From the NCBI GenBank assembly GCA_028695965.1, contig JAQVHZ010000006.1:1-64000 (forward strand): a stretch of 64,000 nt of DNA. Reading direction: 5' to 3'. The notes below the pieces were generated by a model. It was not told where the DNA came from and did no database searches. It was given only the letters and a program-made list of their open reading frames with translations. How positions within the stretch are numbered: position 1 is the stretch's first letter; every line of letters starts with the position of its first letter. The translations under genes were made by a program, and so were the position numbers. The stretch comes from Thermoguttaceae bacterium. Its GTDB lineage: Bacteria > Planctomycetota > Planctomycetia > Pirellulales > Thermoguttaceae. Shown here piece by piece: positions 9,501 through 18,621 of the stretch.

Positions 9501-12500
9501 ACGCACTCGATCGAAATGCTGCGAATCGCCTGCGTAACGTAAGGATGCGACGCAACCGGTATGTCGCTAATATCGTAAGCGACCGGATAATATCGGGATT
9601 CGTCCGAGTTCTCGACGTCGATTTCCGCCAACATCTTCGCGATTTTTTCATGCACTTTCGGACCGGCGGAGACCATCAGGTCGCCGGAAGTCGACGAGAA
9701 GAAATAGCCCTCGGCCGGGAAGTTGTACGCGCAGTAGTTCAGGACGTCGGCCAACCGGATATGGATGAGCGGATAGCGCTTGAGTATCGGGGTTGGGAAC
9801 GCTTCGTTCGTCGTTTCAAGCGCTTGTTCGACGTACTGGTGGTCGGAGACGCTTCCCCAGACGATGAACCGACTGCCCGAAAGAGCGTACATTATCGCGC
9901 CGGGCAACTGAGGCTGCATAATGGCGACCGTCATGGAGGCTGAGCCTGCCGACGTGCTGTAGATTTTCGGGGCGATTCCCATCGCGGCGTCGTCTTCCGG
10001 AATCGACTCGAGCTGCGAGAGCATTCTTTCGAATCGGTCTTGGCTGAGCGGCGAGGCGACGACGAAAATCTCGTTAGGCCCCTTGCCGGGATAGATTGCG
10101 ACGTCAGGAAGGAGCGTCGGGGAGATCTGGGCGAGTTTCAGGAAGTTGATATTCTTCAAGAAGTACGTGCGGAGTTGGCGCGAACGCTCCACTTGATCTT
10201 TGCGGCGCATCTCCAAGTATTTCGCGATTTTTTCATGGTTTGCGTCGAACGTCGTGATAACAAAGGAGTAATCGACCGTCGACGGAACGATGACGGCGCC
10301 GGTGGTCGCGAAACGAGCGATGAGTTCAGTGTAGACGGGCCAGTAGCTCGTTATGTCGTCCCACGTGTAGGTCGCGACGTTCAGAGCCGCGTCTGATCGC
10401 GCGGCGACGTCGAACGCTTCGAGCGCGGTTTTACACGCGGCGTGCTGTTCGGGCGTGCCGAAGACGACGAGCGCGCGCTGTTCGTAGTTCGGCGTAATCG
10501 TCAAGTTAGGGCAGACTTGCGAGAGCAGCGCGATCGCCGTGGCGAGTTCCGTGTGCGCGACGGTATAGGTCTTGTAGGTCGATTCGTCTTTTTCCGTGAA
10601 GATTTCCTCGAGGAACTGTTCGACCGTATCGAGCTGTGTGTCGAGCCCCCACGAGATGATCTGATCGCTCACGGCGCCGGGATAAGCCGAGACGCCGAGC
10701 GTGGCGAAATTCGCGTTCACGATACCGACGACGCGGTCGCGGCTGTAGCGCGAGTCGCCCGGCACGCGGAAAAGACGCATACGGCGGGCGCCCTTGTCGA
10801 AATCGCCCCCGTCTTTGATCCCTTCGACGACTTTTTCGAAATCGGCCATATCCTTTTCAGGACCGAATGCGATGAGTTCGTACGCAGTGGTCGCTTGAGC
10901 TACGATCGTTGGATACGTTTGCGGCGCTAATTGCGAGACGGAATAGGCGATAGGCGCGGCCAAACGGAAGACTTTCGTTACCGATTTGGCTTGTTCGCCG
11001 CCGAGTTCCGACAGCTTTTTAATCGCGTCGGCGATTTGCTCTTGCGCTTCCGCTTTGGCGAGGACGGCGACCGTTTTCGTCGCTTCGTCGACGCGGTAGA
11101 ACGGAATTGCGGCGCTGGGGCTGGTCTGGGAACTGTAGTAGCGGCGCTGCGAACGCATACTCTCCATCATGCGGCTTTGCTGCATACGCGCCTGTTGAGG
11201 TCCGCCGTAACTTCGCGGGAACATCGCCGAGCTGGGAACCGACATGGCGTCGGGGACAATGTTGCCGACAAGCGCGTCGACGGCGCTCGCGTCGACTTCG
11301 CCGTAGGGGTAGATCGCAAAGACGAGTTCGTCGTCTTTGGCGTCGTTCAGCGACTCGACGATCGACGCGATCATCTTTTGCTCGCGGCTGTTCGCAAGGA
11401 TGGTTATTTTCTGCTTGGCCGCGCCCTGAGCGCCGTAATAATACTGTTGTCCGCCGAAGATCTCGGCGCCGGGAAACAGGCTGGTTACGACGCCGCGCAG
11501 CTGCGTGGCGATATTTGCGGTTTCAACTTCGTAGACGACAACTCTTGGACCGGGCGCGTTTTTAACAGCGTCCGGATTAGTAGGGTTTTCGGGATCAACT
11601 TCCCCCGACTCTTCGTTGATGCTCGCGATTTCTTCGGAAATTTTGACATGGTCTTCGAGCGTGGCGCGCGCGAGAATGCGCCCGCCTCGGACGTCCGCGT
11701 CAAATTGAGCGGACGGATACGCTTTAGTCAAGGAGGTAACGAGCTCCTGGACGCCCATGCCGTAGACCGGGTAGGGGATCATGCGCAGATCGGACGAACC
11801 GTACGTCTTGGCCAGCTTTTCAACGCTGTTGGCGACGATCTGGTGTTCAGCCGCCGTGCCGATGACAAGAAGCTGGTTCGTCTTGGCGTCGATTTGAACG
11901 AGCCCCGCGTTCGGCACGAGCGCGCGAACTGCGGAGAGGAGGCTGGTCGACGGCGCCGCGCCGACGTCGTAGTAGTTCAAGGTCGCGTCAAATTCAGAAG
12001 CTTCCGCCGGGTCGAGCAGTTCAAGGAGCTCTTGAACCGCGTCGAGCGAGACTCTGTTGTTCGTGCGGACGACGAGCGTCTTCGACGCGGAATCGTAGAC
12101 CGGAATCGCGCCGGGATAGACGGCGGCTATCTGGGACGAAAGCGTCGAGTAGTTCGCGCGCCGGATCTGCCAACGCAAGATGCGTTTGTCGACCGAATCG
12201 TCTTCCGCGAGGTTCGAGACCGCTTGTTCTACGATCGCTTGTTCCTCTTCGGTCCCCCAAACGACGAGCGCCTGGTTATAGTAATCGTAGGTAACGCGCG
12301 CGGCGGGGACCAACTTGCCAATGTCGCGGACGTAGTAGAGAGGCGAGTAGTACGCGCCGACCCCGTCGTAGGAATAGAATCCTTTGATCGGGTATGATCG
12401 GAACGCGCGCGCGACGGCGTCGTCGTCGCGCGAGTCGATCGCGGCGAGGGTTCCTTTGGCTTCCTCAAGTTCTTCTGCGGAGCCGCGAAGAATGAGCCGC

Positions 12501-15500
12501 GCGTTAACCGTGTCGTGCGTAACTTTAAGGGACGGCTGCAGGTCTTTCAAGACGGAGAGCAGCGTGGCGGCGTCGACGTGTTTCGGCGTGTAAAGGGCCG
12601 CTGTTTCTTTTTCGCCTGATTCAAGGGACCCAAGTTCGTCGAGCAGCTTCTTGAGCGCTTCGTGCTGCGAAGGCATCGCCCAGACGGCGAACGAATTGTT
12701 CGCAGAGTCTTGCAGAATCTTGATCGAGCCGTACTGTTTGGCAAAGTCGTCTTTCACCTGATCGAACCGCGCGCGGACCTCTTTTGTCGTCTTGTAGGAG
12801 ACGAACGTGTTTTGGTCGCGGAACGGATAATCCGCCTTGAGCTTTTCGATTTCCGCAGAGACGAGTTCGTGCTGATACGGCTTGGCGACGACGCGCAGGA
12901 CTGTCTTGTCGAACTCGTCGCGTTCAATTTTGTTCACGCCCTTCACGCGTTCGTTCAGCAGGTCGATCATGCGGTCGGGGATCTGTTCGTCGAGCTTGTA
13001 GAATCGCGTTTCGTCTTCCGGAGGAAGATTTTGAACGGCGTCGACGAGCAGCTTCGACGCGGCGAGCTGTTCGGTTGGCGTGCCGATCAACGTGAACCTG
13101 CGGCTGCCGGAATCGTAAGTGATTTCGACGCCGGGTACGGCGCGTTTCACATAGTCTTGGATGGCGCCGGGAACGTCGCGTTCAACGTCCAGGTAGAAGA
13201 CGCCGTCCTGCTCGGAGCTCGTCGAGCTCTCGATCATGGCGAGGTACGCCTTCACGCGGTCGACGGCGGCTTGTTTGCCAAAGATGAACATACGCTGATT
13301 CGCTCTGTCGTAGGTCGCCGTCGCCAGACGCTCAATACGCGGCAGCGCGGAAATGACCTCTGTCGGGAGCTCTTTCTTCAACGGATAGATTTCCAGAACG
13401 ACGTCGAGTTGTCCGTCCAGACGCGCGCCCAATTGAATCGCCGCCTCGACCGACGTCTTCGAGCCGTAAACGACCAAAGAGGGAGTCGAGTAGTCGATCG
13501 TAATGTCAAGACCCGGTATCGTGTTCAGCAATAGCGAATAGGCCGTGCTGATTGAGATGTTTTTGAACGGAATGACCGACATATACGTGTTCGAACTGCT
13601 GATGTTGAACGTATTCTCCAGACCGGCGGCAAGCGCTTGCTTCTCGGCGGAGACTGATTCGACGCTCGGCGCGGGCGTTGTCGGCGCGGGAGCGGGTTCA
13701 GCTGGAGTCGGGGCAGGCTTGGCGGGAGCGGGAGCAGGTTCAGCTGGCGTTGGGGCAGGTTCAGTCGGCGCAGGAGCAGGCGTAGCCGGAGCAGGGGCAG
13801 GCTCAGCCGGGGTAGGGGCAGGCTCAGCTGGCGTTGGGGCAGGTTCGGCAGGAGCGGGAGCAGGAGCAGGCTCAGCCGGGGCAGGCGCGGGTTCAGCCGG
13901 AGTCGGCGCGGGTTCCTGCGGTTCGGGCAGACCTTGCGGCTTAACGTCCGCTTGCGAGTAGACGTCCGCGTTGACGACTTCGTCGACAATCTTTTGAATT
14001 TGCGCTTGTTGCGCAGGTCGGGCCCAAATGGCGAATCTCGTCGGGGCATACTGATCGGGGATCCGCACGACGCCGCGCATATCGGGACTTTGCGAGACTT
14101 GCGCGAAAATCGAGACGAAGCGTTGGACCTGGCGCGTCGTCATCATGTAGACTTTGAGTTCGTTTTGATTCTCAGGATCGTCCGCGCTCGCTTCAAATTC
14201 TTTCAAAACTTGCGCGACCGCTTCGTGTTCCGTCTGGGTTCCGATGATCATGAGGGCGCCGTCGTCAGTCGGCGTCGCTTGGATCATTGGCGCGACCGTA
14301 TGCATCGCCATAAAGAGCGAATTGTCTATTTGCGGTCCGCCATAACCTTGGCGCTGGTTCTTCATACGGTAGATCTTGATGACCGGCTTGTCTGTTTCTT
14401 CGACTTTTGCCGTCAAACTTGCGAGCGACGCGGCGATTTTTGCGTGGTCGGCCTCAGAAGCGACCACAAACAACTTGCGCTGGCCCGAGACGAGCTCGAT
14501 CGTCGCGTCGGGCGCCTGTTGCTGGAGCGCGTCGATGATCTGCATATACAGTTCCGTCGACGCGTTTGGAGCGTACGCGCCGGGGAAACCGCCGCCTGTA
14601 CGGCCCATGCGCCGCGACGTCGCCCAAAGCGCCGCGCTGTCGGTCGTGCTGATAGCGTCGAGCGAGTAAGTCTTCGGAATAGCGTTTTTGGAAGGATCAG
14701 ACCCCGCCTTCAACTTAATGAGCAAGCTGGCGATGACGTTGTGGACGCTGGGACGCGCAAGGTAGTGCATCGTGTCCGACTGAGGATTATATAACGGCTT
14801 AGCGTCGGGCGCAAAAATCTCGATTTGAGAACGAATCGTATTGTACGCGGTTCCTTCAAGCTCGTAGTCGCGCCACTCGGGCGATTCCGGAGGCGGCTGA
14901 GGAGCGCCTTCGCCGCGAGGACCGCGGCCGCCGCGAATGATGCGCGCTCGCTCTTCAGGCGTCGGATCGGGGTTATGGACCGACATGGCCGCCGCGTAGA
15001 TTTCACGCAGCGCGTTCACCGAGTCGACGACCATCAAGGAGTTGCCCCCTTGAGAGCGCAGGACGCAGTACGGACCCATGAAAGGCTGGATCGTCGTGCG
15101 GACGGCGATCATGTTGCGCCGTTCGAGCGGGATCGTGAGCGCGACGTAATCGAACTTGCTTTGATTCGGAAGATCGTCAGGAGTAATTTTCGGGAGATAT
15201 TGGAGCGGGAGGGTGCCCGTCTTGAAATCGTGAAGGATGAGCATATCGTTGTAGCGAATCAACGTATACCCTTTGAAATTCAAATAGCCGTTCAGAATGT
15301 CGAGCGCGTCTTTCGGCGCGTACGGCGTCTTGTCGTTGTAGGTAAAGGTGCCTTGAGGCGGCGCGCTCATGACTAATTGCAGACCGCATTCGGAGGCCAG
15401 CCACTGCAGCACGTCGGCCCAGCGTTCCTTGCTGAAACGCATGACGATCGTTTTTTCCGTAATGCCGCGCTTGAAACGCTCGTTTTGTTCCGGGGTAAGG

Positions 15501-16090
15501 ACGGCTTCAAGCGCCCTTTCCGATTCAAGCGTAATTGCGTTCCATTCTTCTTTTGGCGCACTGCCGAGCCTTTGCGCGCGTTGCGACATCACTTCGTTGA
15601 CGCGCTCGCTCTGCTCTTCAGAAAGACCGACTCGAGTCGCGACCGCAGGATAAAGCAGCCGGGAATAGCTCTTCTTAGGATCAAAATCGGGCGCCAATTC
15701 CACCGCCACCGACGGCTCCGGTTCGGGAGGGTCCGGATTCGCAAGCGCTTCGTTCATTCTTTCTGTGAACGCGGCGGCGCCGGCAGGATCCTCGGCGGGG
15801 ATCGGTATCTCGGTCGCGCTTTCGACGCCCATCTGTTCGAGCGCGGCTTGACGCTCTTCCGGAGTCGGCTCCGCAGGGGGCGCGGGCGCGGCTTCCGGCG
15901 TCGCGGCAGACTCTGCTGCGGCGGGCGCGGCGGCAGCCGGCGCTTCCTGAGCGAAAAGGATCGCGGAATGCAAACCTGCCGCGCCTAACAATAGAGCCGC
16001 TAACAGAACGCATGGGCGCGAAGTCGACCGAGCGTGCAACGAACGCTCGCGCTGCTTTCTCTTGTTGCTATTCTTCTCGATGACAGTCAT
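6590..16090 (-). CDS. Giant exported protein with about 30 tandem secretin-N (NolW-like) repeats
   Basis: A 3166-residue protein with a signal peptide (basic start, hydrophobic 27-46, cleavage near AQ47-48). After an Ala/Pro linker come an LTXXQ-like helical segment (about 155-210), an STN/secretin N0-like region (about 213-290) and then some 30 repeats of 75-100 residues. Each repeat has the Secretin_N pattern: a beta strand such as YPL or YRL, a helix, a hydrophobic strand with Asp/Asn, L-x-V-x-G/A, and a helix starting HxxI. Two Pro-Ala-Glu linkers interrupt the array (about 723-808 and 2677-2792). The C-terminus is Gly/Tyr/Met-rich. No secretin beta-barrel is visible, so it is not an ordinary GspD/PilQ. 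The ATG at 16090 has GAGGA 9 bases upstream. I infer a periplasmic or surface scaffold; no function is known to me. Confidence 0.88.
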   Translation of the reverse strand: MTVIEKNSNKRKQRERSLHARSTSRPCVLLAALLLGAAGLHSAILFAQEAPAAAAPAAAESAATPEAAPAPPAEPTPEERQAALEQMGVESATEIPIPAEDPAGAAAFTERMNEALANPDPPEPEPSVAVELAPDFDPKKSYSRLLYPAVATRVGLSEEQSERVNEVMSQRAQRLGSAPKEEWNAITLESERALEAVLTPEQNERFKRGITEKTIVMRFSKERWADVLQWLASECGLQLVMSAPPQGTFTYNDKTPYAPKDALDILNGYLNFKGYTLIRYNDMLILHDFKTGTLPLQYLPKITPDDLPNQSKFDYVALTIPLERRNMIAVRTTIQPFMGPYCVLRSQGGNSLMVVDSVNALREIYAAAMSVHNPDPTPEERARIIRGGRGPRGEGAPQPPPESPEWRDYELEGTAYNTIRSQIEIFAPDAKPLYNPQSDTMHYLARPSVHNVIASLLIKLKAGSDPSKNAIPKTYSLDAISTTDSAALWATSRRMGRTGGGFPGAYAPNASTELYMQIIDALQQQAPDATIELVSGQRKLFVVASEADHAKIAASLASLTAKVEETDKPVIKIYRMKNQRQGYGGPQIDNSLFMAMHTVAPMIQATPTDDGALMIIGTQTEHEAVAQVLKEFEASADDPENQNELKVYMMTTRQVQRFVSIFAQVSQSPDMRGVVRIPDQYAPTRFAIWARPAQQAQIQKIVDEVVNADVYSQADVKPQGLPEPQEPAPTPAEPAPAPAEPAPAPAPAEPAPTPAEPAPTPAEPAPAPATPAPAPTEPAPTPAEPAPAPAKPAPTPAEPAPAPTTPAPSVESVSAEKQALAAGLENTFNISSSNTYMSVIPFKNISISTAYSLLLNTIPGLDITIDYSTPSLVVYGSKTSVEAAIQLGARLDGQLDVVLEIYPLKKELPTEVISALPRIERLATATYDRANQRMFIFGKQAAVDRVKAYLAMIESSTSSEQDGVFYLDVERDVPGAIQDYVKRAVPGVEITYDSGSRRFTLIGTPTEQLAASKLLVDAVQNLPPEDETRFYKLDEQIPDRMIDLLNERVKGVNKIERDEFDKTVLRVVAKPYQHELVSAEIEKLKADYPFRDQNTFVSYKTTKEVRARFDQVKDDFAKQYGSIKILQDSANNSFAVWAMPSQHEALKKLLDELGSLESGEKETAALYTPKHVDAATLLSVLKDLQPSLKVTHDTVNARLILRGSAEELEEAKGTLAAIDSRDDDAVARAFRSYPIKGFYSYDGVGAYYSPLYYVRDIGKLVPAARVTYDYYNQALVVWGTEEEQAIVEQAVSNLAEDDSVDKRILRWQIRRANYSTLSSQIAAVYPGAIPVYDSASKTLVVRTNNRVSLDAVQELLELLDPAEASEFDATLNYYDVGAAPSTSLLSAVRALVPNAGLVQIDAKTNQLLVIGTAAEHQIVANSVEKLAKTYGSSDLRMIPYPVYGMGVQELVTSLTKAYPSAQFDADVRGGRILARATLEDHVKISEEIASINEESGEVDPENPTNPDAVKNAPGPRVVVYEVETANIATQLRGVVTSLFPGAEIFGGQQYYYGAQGAAKQKITILANSREQKMIASIVESLNDAKDDELVFAIYPYGEVDASAVDALVGNIVPDAMSVPSSAMFPRSYGGPQQARMQQSRMMESMRSQRRYYSSQTSPSAAIPFYRVDEATKTVAVLAKAEAQEQIADAIKKLSELGGEQAKSVTKVFRLAAPIAYSVSQLAPQTYPTIVAQATTAYELIAFGPEKDMADFEKVVEGIKDGGDFDKGARRMRLFRVPGDSRYSRDRVVGIVNANFATLGVSAYPGAVSDQIISWGLDTQLDTVEQFLEEIFTEKDESTYKTYTVAHTELATAIALLSQVCPNLTITPNYEQRALVVFGTPEQHAACKTALEAFDVAARSDAALNVATYTWDDITSYWPVYTELIARFATTGAVIVPSTVDYSFVITTFDANHEKIAKYLEMRRKDQVERSRQLRTYFLKNINFLKLAQISPTLLPDVAIYPGKGPNEIFVVASPLSQDRFERMLSQLESIPEDDAAMGIAPKIYSTSAGSASMTVAIMQPQLPGAIMYALSGSRFIVWGSVSDHQYVEQALETTNEAFPTPILKRYPLIHIRLADVLNYCAYNFPAEGYFFSSTSGDLMVSAGPKVHEKIAKMLAEIDVENSDESRYYPVAYDISDIPVASHPYVTQAIRSISIECVILPTATPGFLVLYARAGEHKKIQEVVDEMLKDRPSATQSMVAYTVRRMTLPQLSQLLLPLYPNVKIGAGTTPNQIVILAKEDEHAKISALIDQLNAEVDLDMTSRVYRLFNSQLATARTAIMTMYPNAVVVIDPLARSLLVKAYDDEHIKIEQLIAEIDEKDPERNTTFKVFNIGSLNFTRLIASLRNFYSGDPGFQVQLDSTSQCLIVRGTAQQHRDVERLIEEVRAGGLADPDSYMQSYTLKNYSAITALYSVFYEQGRDINMYRDYTTGKLIVIGRPEEHKLVQDILDVVAPEETELAVFDLVYVDPLTARQVFSMMETDGTYVDARLDAASNQLFIRATPAKLEEIRQVLIKMGEKGLSKAKPYADATPRVGSSTDGRRIYMRDNEKRQEEDAQSGRLDTIDLSTLEPLQPIVQPVAAQPAAIAPTLQVQEQSGPMRSVTIVGGDASQIVEEALKTWTLDNPVTVVKSDGGIVQDKPEAPTPTEPAPVQEAPKVEEPTPAQEAPKAEEPAPAPAPEVPQTENSAASKPSVSKALTALPSIISLFKHAFAGALVLDAAPQEPTEPAPAPAEPVPAPVAAEPAPVPATENTSAEVKTVALPQAPGVYVVVNPDGSLLLSSSDEAALEEFQRKLSEAVDAMKTDETRAVAEPAQEAEELEEATAEEGAEEADDEDDVSGMPFDPNAYLSYMTEENLAKAKERVLMDSRNYTVYRVENVGVVQIVPLLQTYLADRINRRAMDSYGYGGYYSGSGINVRTIGTGTQLTFQPDAALNTLMVYGTRADREAVGAMLVILDNVDLFPQPITKPYKIKVENTSPTRMAQQVLSAFSRKFQTTLLPGNLSPRIMPNMATNTLEVYAPEALAKEIEEYVKEVDKDILEETVRKVRVVELKSINSKVLAQYLANLRMPTTAPQMYSTPYIGSMSPMMNPQRGYGMMGNPMMNAANRQRNMMTTGGYGYGTGGRNRGM
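13665..13920 (-). repeat. Pro-Ala-Glu low-complexity linker repeats
   Basis: About 255 bases of degenerate short direct repeats encode alternating EPAPTPAEPAPAP-type sequence, residues about 723-808 of the giant secretin-repeat protein. A second, less regular linker of the same kind is encoded at about 7713-8060. They separate repeat 5 from the main array, and the array from the last three repeats. Such repeats are prone to length change between strains. Confidence 0.85.
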
Positions 16091-16557
16091 GACAAACAGT
16101 CCTCATACCGCGTCTTGCGACGCTTCTGCGTGAAAGATTGACGCGCGTGGAACGCGCCCTCGCCGAAGCTTCGCTCGCCGGTTGTTAAAGGCGTTTTATA
16201 GGCGTCCGTACGCAAACAGAAGCCGCGTTCGACGGTCGTCGTCGCGCGCGTCTCAATCTGCAATACGAATGAATCAGCTAAGTGGCGGGTAACTCGTGAA
16301 AGTGGTTAATTGGGCGTATCCTTTGCAAAATGGGCATATTTTCCCTATCTTGCTGACACGACGCAATCATTAATTGTATCGTATAATTTAGCCTCCAACC
16401 AAACGGTCGTAAAGGATTATTTTGTGAATTCCTCTGCGTTTTGCGTATTTTAACATTAATTGTAGTAGCTTTTGTTTCTGCGTCAATTATTCCAGGGATA
16501 ACCATTATAGCAGAAAAAGAGGCAAGGACGGCGAGTCTGCGAAGAAAAGACGCTGTG
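16091..16557. other. Intergenic region between the giant gene and arfB
   Basis: Both flanking genes are on the minus strand. I see no gene here. A TATAAT occurs on the plus strand at 16382-16387 without a matching -35. The minus-strand promoter of the giant gene should lie in this stretch, but I cannot identify it with confidence. Confidence 0.4.
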
Positions 16558-17073
16558 TCAATCGAAATCGCGTCGGCCGCGCTCTCTTTTCTTTTCGGAA
16601 AGGCGCCGTTTTGCCTCCAGTCGGCGAAAGACCGACGCGCGGGTCGGCTTCGTGGGGATGCGTTTCTTTGGTTTGAACGCCGCCTTCTTAATGGCGCTGC
16701 GCAGTTTCTCAAGACAGGCGGCTTTATTCTTTGGCGCGTCGCGAGAAACTTGGCTCGTTATGACGACGTCCCCGGACTCCGTTACCCACGAGGGGTAGAG
16801 CTGTTTAAAACGTTCGACAACCTCAGGCGCCAACCTTCCGGACGTCAATTTCCACCGCAGCCGCGCCTTGCTCGAGACTTTGTTCACATTCTGGCCGCCG
16901 GGTCCTGAGCTGCGGACGTACGTAATCTCAATTTCCGAGAGAGGGATTGCAACGACGCCGGGCACGTCGAGCGTCGGCGTCGATTCTCCGACAGGATCGG
17001 GCGCCTCGACTGCGGAGACGCTCCGCGCCTGCTTCGAGCGAAGGGAGCCGCGCGTCTCGTCGTTGGCTGACAT
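16558..17073 (-). CDS. arfB: Peptide chain release factor-like protein ArfB (YaeJ-type)
   Basis: A 171-residue class-I-like peptidyl-tRNA hydrolase that frees ribosomes stalled at the end of a truncated mRNA. The catalytic Gly-Gly-Gln is at residues 59-61 in SSGPGGQNVNKVSSKA, and the long Lys/Arg-rich C-terminal tail (from about residue 125) matches the segment that ArfB places in the empty mRNA channel. There is no codon-recognition domain, which separates it from PrfA and PrfB. Compared with the usual length of about 140 it has some 30 extra N-terminal residues of low complexity, so the true start could be further in. The divergent DUF3467 gene lies about 300 bases away. Confidence 0.88.
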   Translation of the reverse strand: MSANDETRGSLRSKQARSVSAVEAPDPVGESTPTLDVPGVVAIPLSEIEITYVRSSGPGGQNVNKVSSKARLRWKLTSGRLAPEVVERFKQLYPSWVTESGDVVITSQVSRDAPKNKAACLEKLRSAIKKAAFKPKKRIPTKPTRASVFRRLEAKRRLSEKKRERGRRDFD

Positions 17074-17188
17074 GGGAAAGTTCCTTAGTCTCTATGGTCG
17101 GCGCGCTGTCGAACGCGGGAATTTGAAAACTACTCTTGCAGGAAAACCAGTAATTTGGCATAATCTACCGGCATTTTGGAACGGCTTA

Positions 17189-17217
17189 CTTTGCGCCGCC
17201 CTTAAATTTGATATAAT
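17189..17217 (+). promoter_or_regulatory. Candidate promoter of the DUF3467 gene
   Basis: TATAAT at 17212-17217 is preceded by CTTTGC (17189-17194, 17-bp spacer) or TTGCGC (17191-17196, 15-bp spacer). The -10 is perfect and the -35 weak. It lies 160 bases before the GTG start of the DUF3467 gene. Confidence 0.45.
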
Positions 17218-17376
17218 TCTAATCGAAATTTAAGGATGTGCAATAATTTCAACAGCGTTTCGAAAACTTTGTCGCCGTCCTCGGGCGCTGCGGCGCCAGT
17301 TTCGTTCCCGGATTTTTGGGAGAATGAACAGAGCGGTCTAAGCTCGTCAAATGATATTTTTAAGGAGAATTCTGCC

Positions 17377-17670
17377 GTGTCAGAAGAAGCTCGTCCCCAA
17401 CTGAAGATCGACGATGCGAACGTCGTCGCTACTTATGCCAATTTCTGCCGCGTAACCGGCACGCCTGAAGAACTTATCGTCGATTTCGGTCTGAATCCTC
17501 AGCCGATGGGCGTTCCTGCCGACCCGATTCCGGTCAATCAACGTATCGTGTTGAATTTCTTCACCGCTAAGCGTCTCTATCACGCGCTCGGGATGACGCT
17601 CCAACGCCACGAAAAAGCGTTCGGCGTCCTCGAAGTCGACGTCAACAAACGCGTTCAATCGCAGCGTTGA
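17377..17670 (+). CDS. DUF3467 domain protein
   Basis: A 97-residue protein beginning at GTG 17377, chosen because AAGGAG ends 9 bases upstream. A longer frame back to 17236 exists, but its first 47 codons are low complexity and lack a site. The body matches the small DUF3467 family: a strand with Asn near DANVVATYANF, a central DFGLNPQP, then RIVLNFFTAKRLYHAL and a C-terminal helix. The function of the family is unknown. It is cytoplasmic with no signal or membrane segment, and an intrinsic terminator follows directly. Confidence 0.8.
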   Translation: MSEEARPQLKIDDANVVATYANFCRVTGTPEELIVDFGLNPQPMGVPADPIPVNQRIVLNFFTAKRLYHALGMTLQRHEKAFGVLEVDVNKRVQSQR

Positions 17671-17712
17671 TCGGCGTCGCTGCGGCGCTTTGCGCGCCAA
17701 AAATGATCGACA

Positions 17713-17764
17713 AACGCCCCGAATCGTCGCTTTCACGTCCGTTGAAGCGCAAGGGGCGTTTTCA
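17713..17764 (+). terminator. Intrinsic terminator after the DUF3467 gene
   Basis: AACGCCCC (17713-17720) pairs with GGGGCGTT (17753-17760). An inner stem (GCTTTCA with TGAAGC) extends the structure, and TTTT ends it. It lies just before the metallohydrolase gene, which therefore probably has its own promoter or depends on readthrough. Confidence 0.75.
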
Positions 17765-17780
17765 TTGAAATACTCTAAAG

Positions 17781-18578
17781 ATGATTGTTTGCCCTATATT
17801 AAGCGGAAGCTCCGGTAACGCAACTTATATTGAAAGCGGTTCCACGCGCGTTCTTGTCGACGCCGGAGGGACGGGGAGCGCTATTGAAGAAAATCTTAAG
17901 AAAATCGGCGTCGATCCTCGAACGTTGACCTGCTTGCTCGCGACGCACGCGCACTCCGACCATATTCGCGGTTTGGGCGTCCTTTCGCGGCGTTACAAAC
18001 TGCCGATCTACGCAAGCGAAGGCGTTTGGAAGCAAATAGACAAGGGGAGAGTGGGCTGCATTGCCGCCTGTTGTATGAAAAGGTTTTGCAGCGTCAGCAA
18101 AGACGCGCTCGACCTTGGCGATATCGAAGCGACCTACTTTTCTACTCCGCACGACTCGTACGATTCTGTCGGCTACGTCTTGAGCGACGGCGTCTCCTCC
18201 TTCGGAATCGCAACGGATTTCGGACACGTTACTCCCTCTATCCGCGCGAGAATGAAGGGATGCGACGTCGTCTTGCTGGAAGCGAATTACGATTACGATA
18301 TGCTCATGGACGGTCCGTATCCTTATCCTTTGAAAGAACGGATTATGGGGCCGGAAGGGCACCTTGAGAATCGCGAAGCGGGCGAATTTGCCGTCGAACT
18401 CATTGAGAGCGGCGTAAAACATATCTTTTTAGGACACCTGAGCGAGAATAACAACACGCAAGAACTCGCCTATTCTACTGTCAGAGACGTCTTAATCGAC
18501 GGCGGCGTCGTTCTGGAACAAGACTGCAACGTCTACATGACGAGACGCTACGAACCGAGCAGAAAATTAGAAATTTAA
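17781..18578 (+). CDS. MBL-fold metallohydrolase, YycJ/WalJ-like
   Basis: A 265-residue metallo-beta-lactamase-fold protein. The metal motif HAHSDH is at 56-61, the N-terminal strand ILSGSSGNATY is the YycJ-type start, and LGHLSENNN near the end supplies a late His. YycJ/WalJ proteins are thought to be DNA exonucleases or repair-related hydrolases; the sequence here supports membership but not the substrate. It has no signal peptide. waaA starts 43 bases downstream on the same strand, so the two may form an operon. Confidence 0.85.
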   Translation: MIVCPILSGSSGNATYIESGSTRVLVDAGGTGSAIEENLKKIGVDPRTLTCLLATHAHSDHIRGLGVLSRRYKLPIYASEGVWKQIDKGRVGCIAACCMKRFCSVSKDALDLGDIEATYFSTPHDSYDSVGYVLSDGVSSFGIATDFGHVTPSIRARMKGCDVVLLEANYDYDMLMDGPYPYPLKERIMGPEGHLENREAGEFAVELIESGVKHIFLGHLSENNNTQELAYSTVRDVLIDGGVVLEQDCNVYMTRRYEPSRKLEI

Positions 18579-18621
18579 TCAAGCCGCGCGCAAATTTGGC
18601 CGCAAGAGGGAACTGACGACG

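Noticed and set aside
10931..12397. A 488-codon plus-strand frame opposite the secretin-repeat gene
   Set aside because: An antisense shadow of the minus-strand coding repeats; Arg/Val/Asp-rich composition and no start signal.
13665..13920. Short regular repeats that might suggest a CRISPR-like or satellite array
   Set aside because: They are in frame inside the giant gene and encode a Pro-Ala-Glu linker; there are no distinct spacers.
16441..16908. A plus-strand frame with a signal-like start before arfB
   Set aside because: It overlaps most of arfB in antisense, has no ribosome binding site and loses protein-like composition after 40 codons.
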